A DNA stretch of 15,160 bases from Kitasatospora phosalacinea. Its GTDB lineage: Bacteria > Actinomycetota > Actinomycetes > Streptomycetales > Streptomycetaceae. This document shows, piece after piece, positions 10,101-15,160 of the stretch (within the stretch, counting starts at the first letter, position 1; every line of letters begins with the position of its first letter). The stretch lies in assembly GCF_000717185.1 (NCBI RefSeq), contig NZ_JNYE01000160.1:1-15160 (forward strand), in the 5' to 3' direction. The translations under genes and the position numbers were made by a program. The notes below the pieces were generated by a model. It made no database searches. It was not told the origin of the DNA and was given only the letters and a program-made list of their open reading frames with translations.

Positions 10101-12343
10101 GGCTGGTGGTAGGTGAGTTGGGCGGCGACGGCGCGGAACTCGGCGAGCATCGGCTCCATCAGCGCGGAGTGGAAGGCGTGCGAGACCGTCAACGCCTTCG
10201 TCCGCTCGAACCCTGCGGCGACCTTGGCGACCGCTTCGGCCTCGCCCGAGATGACGACCGCCCGCGGCCCGTTGACCGCGGCGATGTCGACACCCGCCAC
10301 CAGCGCCGCGCGAACCTCCTCCTCGCTGGCCGCGACGGCGACCATCGCCCCACCGGTGGGCAGCGCCTGCATCAACCGCGCCCGCGCACCGACCAGGGCG
10401 CACGCATCCTCCAGCGACCACACCCCCGCCGCGTACGCCGCCGCGAACTCGCCGATCGAGTGCCCCGCCACCGCGTCCGGCAGCACGCCCCACGACTCGT
10501 ACAGCCGTTGCAGCGCCACCTCGACGGCGAACAGCGCGCACTGCGCGTACCCGGTGAGGTTCAGTGCCTCCGGGTCCGACCACATGACGTCCTTGAGCGG
10601 ACGCTCCAACCCCTTGTCGAGCAGCGCGCACACCTCGTCCAACGCCGCCGCGAACACCGGGAAGCGGCCGTACAGCTCCTGCCCCATCCCGAGGCGCTGC
10701 GAGCCCTGCCCCGTGAACAGGAACGCCAGCCGCCCGGTCCTGCCCGCCCGCCCGGTCTCGTCGCCCTCCGCGATCGCGCGCAGGCCCGCCAGCAACTCCT
10801 CCCGCTCCGCGCCGACGACCACCGCCCGGTGCTCGAAGTGCGTGCGCGCCGTCGCCAACGCCCGCCCCACCGCAGCGGGTTCGGCCGTGCCGACGTCCGC
10901 CAGCAGCCGCTCCGCCTGCGCCCGCAGCGCCTGCGGGGTGCGGCCGGAGACCGGCCAGGCCACCACGCCGGGCACCTCGGCGGGCTCGGCCGCGGGCTCC
11001 TCGTACTGCTCCAGGATGACGTGCGCGTTGGTGCCGCTGAGGCCGAACGCGGAGACGGCGGCGCGGCGGGGCTGGCCGGTCTCCGGCCAGTCGCGGCGCT
11101 CGGTGAGCAGCCGGACGTTGCCCGCGGTCCAGTCGACGTGCCGGGAGGGCTCGTCGACGTGCAGGGTCTGCGGCAGGACGCCGTGGCGCAGCGCCATCAC
11201 CATCTTGATGACGCCCGCGACCCCGGCCGCGGCCTGGGTGTGGCTGAGGTTGGACTTGACCGAGCCGAGCCACAGCGGGCGGTCCTCGGGGCGGCCCTGG
11301 CCGTAGGTGGCCATCAGGGCCTGGGCCTCGATCGGGTCGCCGAGGGTGGTGGCGGTGCCGTGCGCCTCCAGGGCGTCGACCTGGTCGGCGGAGAGGCGGG
11401 CGTTGGCGAGGGCGGCGCGGATGACCCGCTGCTGGGCGGGGCCGTTGGGGGCGGTCATGCCGTTGGAGGCGCCGTCCTGGTTGACGGCGGTGCCGCGGAC
11501 GACCGCCCAGACGGGGTGGCCGTTGCGGCGGGCGTCGGAGAGCCGCTCCAGCAGCAGGACGCCCGCGCCCTCGGACCAGCCGGTGCCGTCGGCCGCCTGG
11601 GCGAAGGAGTGGCAGCGGCCGTCGGAGGCCATGCCGCGTCCGGCGCTGAACTCGGCGAAGATCCGGGGGGTGGACATGACGCTGACGCCGCCGGCCAGGG
11701 CGAGCGAGCACTCGCCCTGCCGCAGCGACTGGACGGCCATGTGCAGGGTGACCAGGGAGGAGGAGCAGGCGGTGTCGACGGTGACGGCGGGGCCCTCCAG
11801 GCCGAAGTGGTAGGACACCCGGCCGGAGACGACGCCGGAGGAGCCGAAGCCGCCCGGGTAGTCGTGGTACATCACGCCGTTGAACACGCCGACCTGGCTG
11901 CCCTTGACGGACTGCGGGACGATCCCGGCCCGCTCGAACGCCTCCCAGGAGGTCTCCAGCAGGATCCGCTGCTGGGGGTCGATCAGCAGGGCGTCGCGCG
12001 GGGAGACGCCGAAGAAGTCGGCGTCGAACTCGGGGGCGTCGTGCAGGAACCCGCCCTCGTTGACGTAGCTGCTGCCGGGCCGCTCCCCGGTCGGGTCGTA
12101 GAAGCGCTCCAGGTCCCAGCCGCGGTCGGTGGGGAACGGGCCGACCGCGTCGGTGCCGTCGGCGAGCAGCTGCCAGAACTGCTCGGGCGTGGCCGCCTCG
12201 CCGGGGAAGCGGCAGGCCATGCCGATGATCGCGATCGGTTCGCGCGGGCCGTCCGCCAGCTTGCGGTTCTGCTCGCGCAGACGCTCGGTCTCCTTGAGGG
12301 AGACCCGGAGGGCGTGGAGCAGCTTCTCTTCGGGCTTTTCCAT
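1109..12343 (-). CDS. Two-module type I PKS ending in a thioesterase (KS-AT-DH-KR-ACP-KS-AT-DH-KR-ACP-TE)
   Basis: The protein has 3744 residues, numbered here from ATG 12343, which has GGTGAGGG 4 nt upstream; a TTG at 12361 in frame is less likely. Residues 1-30 form a coiled-coil docking helix. Module 1: KS 35-446 (C193, H328, H368); AT 541-826 (GHSIG S629, malonyl-type HAFH 722-725, but about 47 residues missing at 775/776); DH (H878 in HxxxGxxxxP, D1045); KR (SGGTGALG 1333-1340, K1435, S1459, Y1472, N1476, LRD 1415-1417, B-type); ACP S1631. Module 2: KS 1694-2116 (C1863, H1998, H2038); AT (S2330, unusual QAVH 2426-2429); DH (H2638, D2803); KR (TGATGTIG 3055-3062, LDD 3137-3139, K3157, S3181, Y3194, N3198, B-type); ACP S3356. 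TE from about 3420: GYSSAG S3552, D3579, H3715. There is no ER. From family knowledge, each module should leave a trans double bond and the TE should release a 2,4-dienoyl chain. I do not recognise the product. Confidence 0.97.
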   Translation of the reverse strand: MEKPEEKLLHALRVSLKETERLREQNRKLADGPREPIAIIGMACRFPGEAATPEQFWQLLADGTDAVGPFPTDRGWDLERFYDPTGERPGSSYVNEGGFLHDAPEFDADFFGVSPRDALLIDPQQRILLETSWEAFERAGIVPQSVKGSQVGVFNGVMYHDYPGGFGSSGVVSGRVSYHFGLEGPAVTVDTACSSSLVTLHMAVQSLRQGECSLALAGGVSVMSTPRIFAEFSAGRGMASDGRCHSFAQAADGTGWSEGAGVLLLERLSDARRNGHPVWAVVRGTAVNQDGASNGMTAPNGPAQQRVIRAALANARLSADQVDALEAHGTATTLGDPIEAQALMATYGQGRPEDRPLWLGSVKSNLSHTQAAAGVAGVIKMVMALRHGVLPQTLHVDEPSRHVDWTAGNVRLLTERRDWPETGQPRRAAVSAFGLSGTNAHVILEQYEEPAAEPAEVPGVVAWPVSGRTPQALRAQAERLLADVGTAEPAAVGRALATARTHFEHRAVVVGAEREELLAGLRAIAEGDETGRAGRTGRLAFLFTGQGSQRLGMGQELYGRFPVFAAALDEVCALLDKGLERPLKDVMWSDPEALNLTGYAQCALFAVEVALQRLYESWGVLPDAVAGHSIGEFAAAYAAGVWSLEDACALVGARARLMQALPTGGAMVAVAASEEEVRAALVAGVDIAAVNGPRAVVISGEAEAVAKVAAGFERTKALTVSHAFHSALMEPMLAEFRAVAAQLTYHQPNVTVVSTLTGQSAEELTSPDYWVRQVRALRRGRPEEQSAVTALATLHTHGTPVDWHAFYPGTPAADLPTYAFQRQRYWLEPSANDGDPSSLGLEAVGHPLLGAATVLADSEGVVLLGRLSAGTHTWLADHRVGGRTLLPGTAFVELALRAGERVGCTAVRELTLRAPLVLNGQDGVRIQVGIGNPDEDGIRPVTVHSQPDAEFTEEPWTLHAEGLLAQTDGEASFDLAAWPPKGAQPVDLDGMYEELAAAGGLAYGPVFQGLRAAWRLGEEVYAEAALPEQARHHASDFGLHPAVFDSVLHAIGLLDGGGDGDGDEGPDAADGSAALPYTWSDVELFAAGADAVRVRIGRVGRPSADGARTVALQLADAAGQPVGSVGALTLRTLAPGGAEGAARPDLLHRVEWTRRTAPEAAPDAAAQVLALDALDALAPDAPVPPLLVLPVDGGPDADAARAALHRVLARVQGWLADERFDDSRLVLLTRGAVALPGEAPADLAGAAVHGMLRSAQTEHPGRLFLVDAPTGQDAAGQDVTALLPGIVAADLAESAVRGTELWTPRLVRAVPAPEAGHQPWAVAAAHPGQVLVSGGTGALGALLARHLVQRHGIRRLLLVSRSGPAAPGAEQLVADLGALGADAEVVACDLADREAVRVLTADREIAAVVHTAGVLRDGTFGAQTPERFDAVLAAKADAAWHLHELTKSHEPAAFVLFSSAAGVLGAPGQANYAAANSFLDALAAQRAAEGLPAQSLAWGQWALAASMGGTGRAAADALTAEEGLALFDEAAARDEAVLVPIRFDLAALRADPDAFPDRLRGLVPAAVRRPAAADRQAGAEPLRARLAGLPRAGQLAALTDLVRVHVAAVLGHAGAELVDADRVFKDLGFDSLTSVEVRNRLTAATGVRLRVTVVFDHPTARDLAEHLHGEIFGAAAHADADEPVEALPGAAQDEPIAIVGMACRYPGGVESPADLWQLVTSGADAVAAFPTDRAWDMDYWTELVAATGKQPEGGFLRDATDFDAPFFGISPNEALMMDPQQRKFLEVCWEALESAGLDPAALKGSPTGVFAGAMQSDYDAGPAGLLPDNLFHRGTGTLGSVVSGRVSYLLGLEGPAVSIDTACSSSLVALHVAAQALRNGDCTVALAGGVTLLASPEAFALSDIQGGSSPDGRCKAYSAQADGVGWAEGVGVLVLERLSEAQRRGHQVLAVVRATAVNQDGTSNGLTAPNGLAQERMIRRALAVAGLEPADVDAVEGHGTGTTLGDPIELGALLATYGRDRPADRPLWLGSVKSNIGHSQAAAGVAGVIKMVQALRHGVLPRSRYAQEPTGSVDWSTGQVRLLAENLPWEESGRPRRAGVSAFGYSGTNAHVILEQAPAPAVAPAPAVTSAPAVTSAPAAAEPVPAAAAPLLLSARTDEALPAQAARLHAHLLAHPELELDDVGAQLAATRAAMPYRAAVVGADRAEALAALAALAEGRTVPAAFRGAARTGRRTAFLFPGQGIQRTGMGRELYAALPAFTRAYDEVADAFRPHLERDLREVVFAEPGSADAALIDETPYVLASVFALETALFRLLESWGQRPDFVLGHSVGELAAAHAAGVLPLPDAVRLTAHRGRLMAALTGGAAVAVEATPEELEPLLGDRVGLAVVNGPRSVVVSGDEQPVLELAAHWSALGRRTRRLGVNQAVHSPQMDPILDELHAVAAELSYGEARVPMASTVTGRLLGAGESATPEYWVANCRQTVRFLDAVRALEQAGVTRYVELGADGTLSALAQACLADRDGGAATLPLLDRERPETLTVHRAAARLHAEGLGLDAAALFAGRTPRPVPLPGYAFQRRRYWPEVDPKALRGGGDLAATGLEAVAHPVVGAAVGFAGSEGTALIGRLSLGTHPWLADHRVGGAVMLPGAALVELAVRAGDEVGCRRLEDLTLEQPLILAEHGRTQLQVQVAVGAPDPAGRRAVAVHSRPTARDPWTRHAAGTLAVDTGTHPDPLTEWPPAGAEAIDLAELYPGLAEAGLTYGPLFRGLRAAWALDGDVYADVALDQSPGSQVLGFGLHPAVLDAALHAIALAEGEVTRGLPFAWSGVELYATGATRVRVRVRPLGGGAVSLTLADQGGAPVAAVESLLLRGGTDLATPAATGRHESLYAVDWLPAALDTAAQDTAAGSPVRTVEQPHPGNDADTVHRATRAVLDLLQRELAERDEAGPDGPLVIVTRGAAALPGEDTTDLAGAAVTGLVRSAQSEHPGRFVLADLDDDPASYALLPALAASGEPQAVVRRGKASVPRLVRPRPLPADGTATAGSTFGGEGTTLLTGATGTIGALLARHLVTAHGTRRLLLVSRRGTLPEAAAELTALGAHVEAAACDLADADAVTALLAGIPAEHPLTAVVHLAGALDDGALTALTGDRLATVLRPKVDAALNLHRATLDAELSAFVLFSSASGLFGNPGQGNYAAANSFLDALAAHRRAHGLPAQSLAWGLWADTLTGAQQARMARAGMGALSAAEGTELLDTAAVRPEHLLVPARLLLATGSTPATGAPHLLRALTAPARRTATTTAAPADPAELRRRLAAMPAPRRAEAVRDLVRESVAQLLGHPDAGSVDANRPFLELGFDSLTAVDLRNRLATSTGLRLPATVVFDHQDPEALAAHLLTELADATAPADGSTAPPAADTGADTASDGLRQLFVEAVRAGKTREGLAVLAAAANLRTSFTSLADLGTAPAALKLSEGDGLPRLLCLSTPVAMGGAYQYARIAAQLRDSAQVSVLPMPGFLPDEALPATADAVVEVLAASILDAADAADDTPYALLGYSSAGVFAYAVAARLEALGRGPATVLLLDTYPVGGAAAGVGDGGGDDGGDDGGDDEGDGSAEAGKSRAETVVDMAAGMLRQESGQEALDRTKLTAMARYMELLPTVPVAPLAAATVLLRPERRFTLGDDTPADAPAATGVAGPGADAWRTDWSLADQVRNVPGDHFSIVADDAPSTAAAVSEWLAAELGPGRSE
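1528..1575. repeat. 12-bp tandem repeat coding a Gly-Asp tract in the TE domain
   Basis: CGTCGTCCCCGC is repeated three times perfectly (1528-1563), with a fourth diverged copy to 1575. It encodes GGDD repeats at about residues 3590-3610 of the PKS, just after the catalytic Asp (D3579), where TE lid and substrate-channel elements lie. The tract is in frame and probably a flexible acidic loop, open to slippage. Confidence 0.85.
5931..5995. repeat. 18-bp tandem repeat in the KS2-AT2 linker
   Basis: GGCGCGGAGGTGACGGCG is repeated at 5931-5948 and 5949-5966, with a variant at 5967-5984 and a partial copy to 5995. It encodes an APAVTS-like, Ala/Pro-rich stretch (residues 2116-2150) between KS2 and AT2. 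It is likely a flexible spacer expanded by slippage, with no catalytic residue. Confidence 0.85.
10012..10030 (-). other. In-frame internal deletion point in AT1
   Basis: At residues 769-778, DYWVRQVR runs directly into [12 protein letters not shown]2 in the same protein has about 48 residues between the matching points, including [10 protein letters not shown] and [10 protein letters not shown]. The frame is kept, so translation continues normally into DH1. The loss removes a conserved part of the AT fold. Confidence 0.8.
10150..10930 (-). other. Codon-usage island covering AT1
   Basis: Within AT1 the third base is mostly G (Ala GCG, Val GTG, Gly GGG, Leu CTG; for example around [14 protein letters not shown]). 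The flanking KS and DH and the other AT mostly use C (GCC, GTC, GGC). Edges fall in the KS-AT linker and near the HAFH motif. This fits replacement of the AT by recombination from another source. Confidence 0.65.
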
Positions 12344-12392
12344 GGTGCCCTCACCCTTCAATCACGTATCGGCTGACCTGGTGCAGTGGCTC

Positions 12393-12428
12393 ACAGTAGG
12401 AGCGCCGAAAGGCGTCTCCCTACCCCTA
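12393..12428 (-). promoter_or_regulatory. Candidate promoter of the two-module PKS gene, with TAGGGGT element
   Basis: TAGGGGT at 12428-12422 is followed after 23 nt by TACTGT (12398-12393), a weak -10-like hexamer 49 nt before the ATG at 12343. The same heptamer lies upstream of the downstream PKS gene with similar spacing to a -10-like box. The spacing would suit an activator bound over the -35 region. This is inference from pattern only. Confidence 0.35.
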
Positions 12429-12551
12429 GCCGACCCCGGGCCGGGCCCCTGAGCGGGGGCGCGGGCGGTGTCGTGCGGGGGTGTCGCGCGGCGGCGGCAT
12501 CGGGCCCCGCCTGCGGTGTTTCGCGTCTTCGCGGGGGTGGCCCCCGGCCTT

Positions 12552-12568
12552 CGGCGGTCGTCCCGCCG
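12552..12568 (-). terminator. GC stem-loop downstream of the PPTase gene (weak terminator candidate)
   Basis: A perfect 6-bp stem (CGGCGG / CCGCCG) with a 5-nt loop lies about 140 nt beyond the PPTase stop. A second small hairpin, GGGGG-TGG-CCCCC, is at 12533-12545. Neither has a T tract, which is common in actinomycetes. They sit between the small-gene operon and the PKS promoter, a sensible place for termination, but GC-rich DNA forms such stems easily. Confidence 0.3.
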
Positions 12569-12576
12569 GGCACTCG

Positions 12577-12619
12577 GGCCACCCCTGTCCCGGCCACCCC
12601 TGTGCCACCCCCTGTCCCG
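12577..12619. repeat. 15-bp tandem repeat in the PKS upstream region
   Basis: Units are GGCCACCCCTGTCCC (12577-12591), GGCCACCCCTGTGCC (12592-12606) and a diverged ACCCCCTGTCCCG (12607-12619). Read toward the PKS gene, each carries CAGGGGTGG or CAGGGGGTGG, close to the TAGGGGTGGG found before the downstream PKS gene. The unit may be a chance slippage repeat or a cluster of binding sites. Confidence 0.7.
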
Positions 12620-12687
12620 CTCCCCTGCTGCGGGGCGGCGGTCTCACGGGGGGCGAGTGGACGGGCTTCAGTCCTCGGCCTCAACCC

Positions 12688-12719
12688 TCGACGTCAGTCC
12701 TCGACGTCAGTCCTCGACG
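12688..12719. repeat. 13-bp tandem repeat over the 3' end of the PPTase gene
   Basis: TCGACGTCAGTCC occurs at 12688-12700 and again at 12701-12713, followed by a partial TCGACGA. Read along the gene, the unit GTCGAGGACTGAC contains the last codons and the TGA stop, so the stop is effectively duplicated just downstream. This looks like replication slippage at the gene end. Confidence 0.75.
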
Positions 12720-13357
12720 ACGACGGAGGTGACGACCAGTCCGCCGTCGACCAGGAAGCGGCCGCGCATCCTGGTCAGCAGTTCACCGCCGTCCACCGGC
12801 CGGACCGGGGCCGGGGCGACGCGGAAGGTGCGCTCCTGCGGGTCGAACCGCAGGGCGGCGTCCTGGAAGCCCAACTTCCGCCGCTGGAGCGGGAACCAGG
12901 CCTTGTAGACGGACTCCTTGGCGCTGAACAGCACCTTGCCCCAGTGCACGGCGGGGTGCGCGGCCACCAGTTCGGCGAGGGCGGGCAGTTCCTCGGGCCG
13001 GGTGACGGCCTCCAGCACGCCCTCGGGGAGGGCGAGGTGGGGTTCGGCGTCGATCCCGAGCGAGACGACCTCCCCGGCCCGGGCGACCGCGGCGGCGCGG
13101 TAGCCCTCGCAGTGGGTGAGGCTGCCGACGACGCCGTCCGGCCAGAGCGGTTCGTTGTGCGGGCCGGTCAGGATCGGCCCGGCGGGGTGGCCGATCCCGG
13201 CCAGGGCGCGGCGGGCGCACCAGCGGGCGGCGGCGAACTCGCGCTGCCGCTTGGGGACGGCCCGGGCGACCAGGGCGGTCTCCTGGGGGTAGGCGTCGTC
13301 GGCGTCGTCGCCGGTGTGCACGGCGACCGCGGCGGTCGGCAGGATCCGCTCGATCAC
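12707..13357 (-). CDS. 4'-phosphopantetheinyl transferase (Sfp/EntD/PptT type)
   Basis: This enzyme transfers 4'-phosphopantetheine from CoA to the serine of carrier proteins, converting apo-ACP (such as S1631 and S3356 of the neighbouring PKS) to holo-ACP. It is cytosolic and has 216 residues, close to mycobacterial PptT. Visible family motifs are SLTHC at 79-83, GIDAE at 101-105 (Mg-binding D103 and E105) and FSAKESVYKAW at 144-154 (K147, E148, K152). I chose the GTG start at 13357-13355 because GGAGG lies about 6 nt upstream and because homology begins there; the frame stays open further upstream, but that part lies over the preceding gene and looks like arginine-rich shadow. The start overlaps the TGA of the metallophosphoesterase (GTGA), so translation is probably coupled. 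The stop lies inside a 13-bp tandem repeat. The functional class is secure; whether it serves only this cluster or the whole cell is not. Confidence 0.96.
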   Translation of the reverse strand: MIERILPTAAVAVHTGDDADDAYPQETALVARAVPKRQREFAAARWCARRALAGIGHPAGPILTGPHNEPLWPDGVVGSLTHCEGYRAAAVARAGEVVSLGIDAEPHLALPEGVLEAVTRPEELPALAELVAAHPAVHWGKVLFSAKESVYKAWFPLQRRKLGFQDAALRFDPQERTFRVAPAPVRPVDGGELLTRMRGRFLVDGGLVVTSVVVED

Positions 13358-14226
13358 AGTCGTCCTCCCCAGGTGGGCACCGGTGCGGGCAGGATCTGCT
13401 GCAGCGGTTCGGCGGGCGGTCGGCGGCTCCACTCGCGCGGGTAGCCGAGCGAGACCTCGGTGAAGCGCACGCCGTCGTACACGGTGCGGCGCGGGATGTG
13501 CAGGTGGCCGTAGACGGCGTCGACGGCCCGGTAGCGGGTGTGCCAGTCGGCGGTGGCCTCGGTGCCGCACCACTGCGCGAACTCGGGGTGCCGCAGCACG
13601 TCGGTGGGCTTGCGCACCAGCGGGTAGTGGTTGACCAGGACGGTCGGCAGGTCCGCGGGCAGGGCGGCGAGCCGCTCCTCGGTGCGGGCGACCCGGGCCC
13701 GGCACCAGGCCTCGCGGCTGGGGTACGGGTCGGGGTGCAGCAGGAACTGGTCGGTGCAGACGATCCCGGCGGCTTCGGCGACGGCCAGCGCCTCGGCGGC
13801 GGTGCGGGCGCCGGGGGGCCGGAAGCTGTAGTCGTAGAGCACGAACAGCGGGGCGACCACGGCGGGCCCGCCGGGCCCGGTCCAGACCGGGTACGGGTCC
13901 TCCGGGGTGGCGATGCCGCGGCTGCGGCAGTGCTCGACGAGGCGGTGGTAGCGGTGCTCGCCGCGCAGGGTGACCGGGTCGTGCGGGTGGGTCCACAGTT
14001 CGTGGTTGCCCGGGGTCCAGACCACCTTGGCGAAGCGGGCGGCCAGCAGGTCGAGGGCGGCGGTGACGTCGGCGTACAGTTCGCCGACGTCCCCGGCGAC
14101 GAGCAGCCAGTCGCCGGGGTGGGCGGGTCGCAGCCGGTCGACGACGGCGCGGTTGTCGGGGTGGGCGACGTGCAGGTCGCTGACCGCCCAGATCCGCGGG
14201 TGGCCGTCCGCGAGGTGGCCGGTCAC
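13354..14226 (-). CDS. Calcineurin-like metallophosphoesterase, PptH-like (candidate ACP phosphopantetheine hydrolase)
   Basis: This 290-residue protein carries the full metallophosphoesterase metal-site set: SDLH (D17, H19), GDVGE (D46), GNHE (N74, H75), NHYPL (H200) and YGHLH (H241, H243). There is no signal peptide or membrane segment, so it is likely cytosolic. The start is GTG 14226-14224, with GGGGGA just upstream. Its stop overlaps the GTG of the PPTase by 4 bp. In Mycobacterium tuberculosis, Rv2795c (PptH) lies directly upstream of pptT (Rv2794c) and removes phosphopantetheine from carrier proteins. The same order and coupling here lead me to infer the same role, releasing the arm from PKS or fatty-acid ACPs. 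Other phosphoesterase substrates cannot be excluded from sequence alone. The enzyme class is sure, the substrate only probable. Confidence 0.9.
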   Translation of the reverse strand: MTGHLADGHPRIWAVSDLHVAHPDNRAVVDRLRPAHPGDWLLVAGDVGELYADVTAALDLLAARFAKVVWTPGNHELWTHPHDPVTLRGEHRYHRLVEHCRSRGIATPEDPYPVWTGPGGPAVVAPLFVLYDYSFRPPGARTAAEALAVAEAAGIVCTDQFLLHPDPYPSREAWCRARVARTEERLAALPADLPTVLVNHYPLVRKPTDVLRHPEFAQWCGTEATADWHTRYRAVDAVYGHLHIPRRTVYDGVRFTEVSLGYPREWSRRPPAEPLQQILPAPVPTWGGRL

Positions 14227-14264
14227 CGCGGTCCCCCGCGGGCCGCCGGGTGCTGACGGGCCAT
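14223..14264 (-). other. Possible 13-codon coupling ORF between thioesterase and phosphoesterase
   Basis: The thioesterase stop reads TGATG. Its ATG (14264-14262) opens a short frame (MARQHPAARGGPR) ending in TGA at 14225-14223, which overlaps the GTG start of the next gene as GTGA. Ribosomes could be handed across the 37-bp gap this way. It may equally be chance, since the peptide resembles nothing I know and the next gene has its own GGGGGA. It is listed as a candidate coupling device, not as a protein gene. Confidence 0.3.
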
Positions 14265-15058
14265 CAGGGGCGCTGCGGTGCGGCGGCGGCCCAGGCGCTG
14301 GTCCGCTCCCGGATCGTCGCGAGCACGGCGGGCGCCTGGTCGACGAGGTAGAAGTGGCCGCCGGGGAACTCGGTGACCCGGCACTCGCCGGTGGTGTGGC
14401 GTTCCCAGGCCCGGTTCTCCTCGGGGCTGGTCATGCCGTCGCTGTCGCCGGTGAGCACCTCGACGGGGCAGTTCAGCACTGGCCGGTCGTCGTCCTGGTA
14501 GGTCTCGACGGCCTTGTAGTCGCCGCGCACCGCGGTGAGGACCATGCCGAGCAGGTCGGCGTCGTCGAGCACCTCGTCGCCGGTGCCGCTGAGTTCCCGC
14601 AGGGCGCTGACGATGCCCTGGTCGTCGCGCCGGTGGACGCTCTCCTCGCGGACGGTGGACGGGGCGCGGCGGCCGGAGGCGAACAGGCCGAGCGGGGCGG
14701 TGCCCGCGGCCTCCAGGCGGCGGGCGACCTCGTAGCCGACCAGGGCGCCCATGCTGTGGCCGAACAGCGCCAGCGGCCGGTCGGTCCAGGGGAGCAGCTC
14801 GGCGGTGATCCGGTCGGCGAGGGCGCGCACGTCCTCGATGACGGGTTCGGTGCGCCGGTCCTGGCGGCCGGGGTACTGCACGGCGAGCACGTCGATCGCG
14901 GGGGCCAGGGCCTTGGCCACCGGGAAGTAGTAGGTCGCGGCCCCGCCGGCGTGCGGCAGGCAGACGAGCCGGACGGCGGCCTGCTCGGCCGGCTGGAAGC
15001 GGCGGATCCAGGCGCCGAGTTCTCGGGCCCCGTTCTGGGTCGGTGCGGTCGTCGTCAT
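14264..15058 (-). CDS. Type II (editing) thioesterase
   Basis: This is a stand-alone alpha/beta-hydrolase of 264 residues, the usual size for the type II thioesterases of PKS and NRPS clusters. These remove stalled or wrongly primed acyl groups from carrier-protein arms. Motifs seen: LVCLPHAGG at 31-39 (oxyanion region), VQYPGRQDR at 60-68, the nucleophile elbow GHSMG at 100-104 (S102), the acid region TGDSD at 203-207, and the catalytic His in FPGGHFYL (H235). The start is ATG 15058-15056 with GAGG at 15066-15063, 4 nt upstream. Its TGA (14266-14264) overlaps an ATG (TGATG) that opens a 13-codon frame leading exactly to the metallophosphoesterase start, so all three small genes probably form one transcript. 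It is distinct from the TE fused to the PKS, which releases the final product. Confidence 0.96.
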   Translation of the reverse strand: MTTTAPTQNGARELGAWIRRFQPAEQAAVRLVCLPHAGGAATYYFPVAKALAPAIDVLAVQYPGRQDRRTEPVIEDVRALADRITAELLPWTDRPLALFGHSMGALVGYEVARRLEAAGTAPLGLFASGRRAPSTVREESVHRRDDQGIVSALRELSGTGDEVLDDADLLGMVLTAVRGDYKAVETYQDDDRPVLNCPVEVLTGDSDGMTSPEENRAWERHTTGECRVTEFPGGHFYLVDQAPAVLATIRERTSAWAAAAPQRP

Positions 15059-15160
15059 AGTGCCTCGAATGTGGCACTCTCGTTCGAGGGCTTCAACCCC
15101 TATCGGCGGGTGCGGGGCCAGGGGTGCGGGGTTCCGGCCCTGCTGGGGGCGGGTGGGGGC
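15059..15160 (-). promoter_or_regulatory. Upstream region of the thioesterase operon, with TAGGGGT element
   Basis: This is 102 bp before the thioesterase ATG. The heptamer TAGGGGT lies at 15102-15096, 37 nt before the start, and the same heptamer precedes both PKS genes. It is followed by GTTGAAG and CCCT, giving a loose AGGG-N7-CCCT dyad. A TTGAAG occurs here, but no convincing -10 box at the right distance. The operon promoter may lie here or beyond the right edge. Confidence 0.35.

Larger units (their letters stand above)
12344..12706. other. 363-bp gene-free region between the PPTase and PKS genes
   Basis: I find no gene here. It holds, from right to left, the 13-bp repeat at the PPTase 3' end, a 15-bp tandem repeat, two GC hairpins, the TAGGGGT/-10 candidate promoter and the PKS ribosome binding site. 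Short plus- and minus-strand open frames in it have no family motifs and are proline/arginine-rich shadows. Confidence 0.7.

Noticed and set aside
11820..11880. Apparent short loop in KS1 between MYHDY and VSGRV
   Set aside because: Short loops here occur in other actinomycete KS domains, from my knowledge of the family, and all flanking motifs are in frame, so I do not call a deletion.
12344..12361. TTG start giving six extra residues on the large PKS
   Set aside because: The ATG at 12343 has GGTGAGGG directly upstream within that stretch and is followed by the usual docking helix.
4154..12376. Very long plus-strand open frame (2740 codons) antisense to the PKS
   Set aside because: It is a mirror of GC-rich codon bias: Gly/Val/Gln/Asp-rich with no domain motifs, and it lies over a PKS whose minus frame has every catalytic motif.
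13358..13996. N-terminal extension of the PPTase frame
   Set aside because: It lies wholly over the metallophosphoesterase gene, is Arg/Pro-rich, and the GTG at 13357 has a good ribosome binding site.
15068..15098. TTGAAG / CACATT as a -35/-10 promoter for the thioesterase
   Set aside because: The -10 match is poor and would sit only 9 nt from the ATG, overlapping the ribosome binding site.
1..15160. CRISPR array, tRNA, rRNA or insertion sequence
   Set aside because: I saw no spaced direct repeats, cloverleaf, rRNA motif or transposase; the tandem repeats present are short and coding or intergenic slippage types.

Overview
The window is very GC-rich actinomycete DNA, of the Streptomyces or Kitasatospora kind. 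Third codon positions are almost always G or C, GTG starts are common, and modular type I polyketide synthase (PKS) genes sit with their tailoring helpers. All five genes I accept read right to left on the minus strand. The many long plus-strand open frames are GC-rich antisense shadows.

Layout in transcription order: (1) 15059-15160, upstream DNA; (2) 15058-14264, a stand-alone type II thioesterase; (3) 14226-13354, a metallophosphoesterase; (4) 13357-12707, an Sfp/PptT-type phosphopantetheinyl transferase (PPTase) overlapping the phosphoesterase by 4 bp (GTGA); (5) 12706-12344, a 363-bp gene-free region with tandem repeats, hairpins and a likely PKS promoter; (6) 12343-1109, one very large gene for a two-module PKS of 3744 residues (KS-AT-DH-KR-ACP-KS-AT-DH-KR-ACP-TE); (7) after a 52-bp gap, the start of another PKS gene at 1056 that runs off the left edge.

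How they work together: the PPTase would load phosphopantetheine onto the ACPs, and the type II thioesterase would clear mis-primed ACPs. The two-module protein would do the last two extensions, each leaving a trans double bond (B-type KR plus intact DH), and its TE would release a 2,4-dienoyl chain as an acid or macrolactone. The phosphoesterase-PPTase pair has the gene order and tight coupling of mycobacterial Rv2795c-Rv2794c (PptH-PptT), in which the first enzyme removes the group the second adds. An ACP on/off switch inside a PKS locus is therefore a testable idea.

The oddest signals are internal gaps. The KS at the left edge lacks three blocks of conserved sequence and changes frame twice, so its catalytic Cys is out of frame. 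The first AT of the large PKS lacks about 47 residues near its C-terminus, in frame. Both may be assembly collapse between near-identical modules or true gene decay, and raw reads would decide. The same AT also has a codon signature unlike its surroundings, as expected from a domain swap. The second AT has a non-canonical specificity motif (QAVH).
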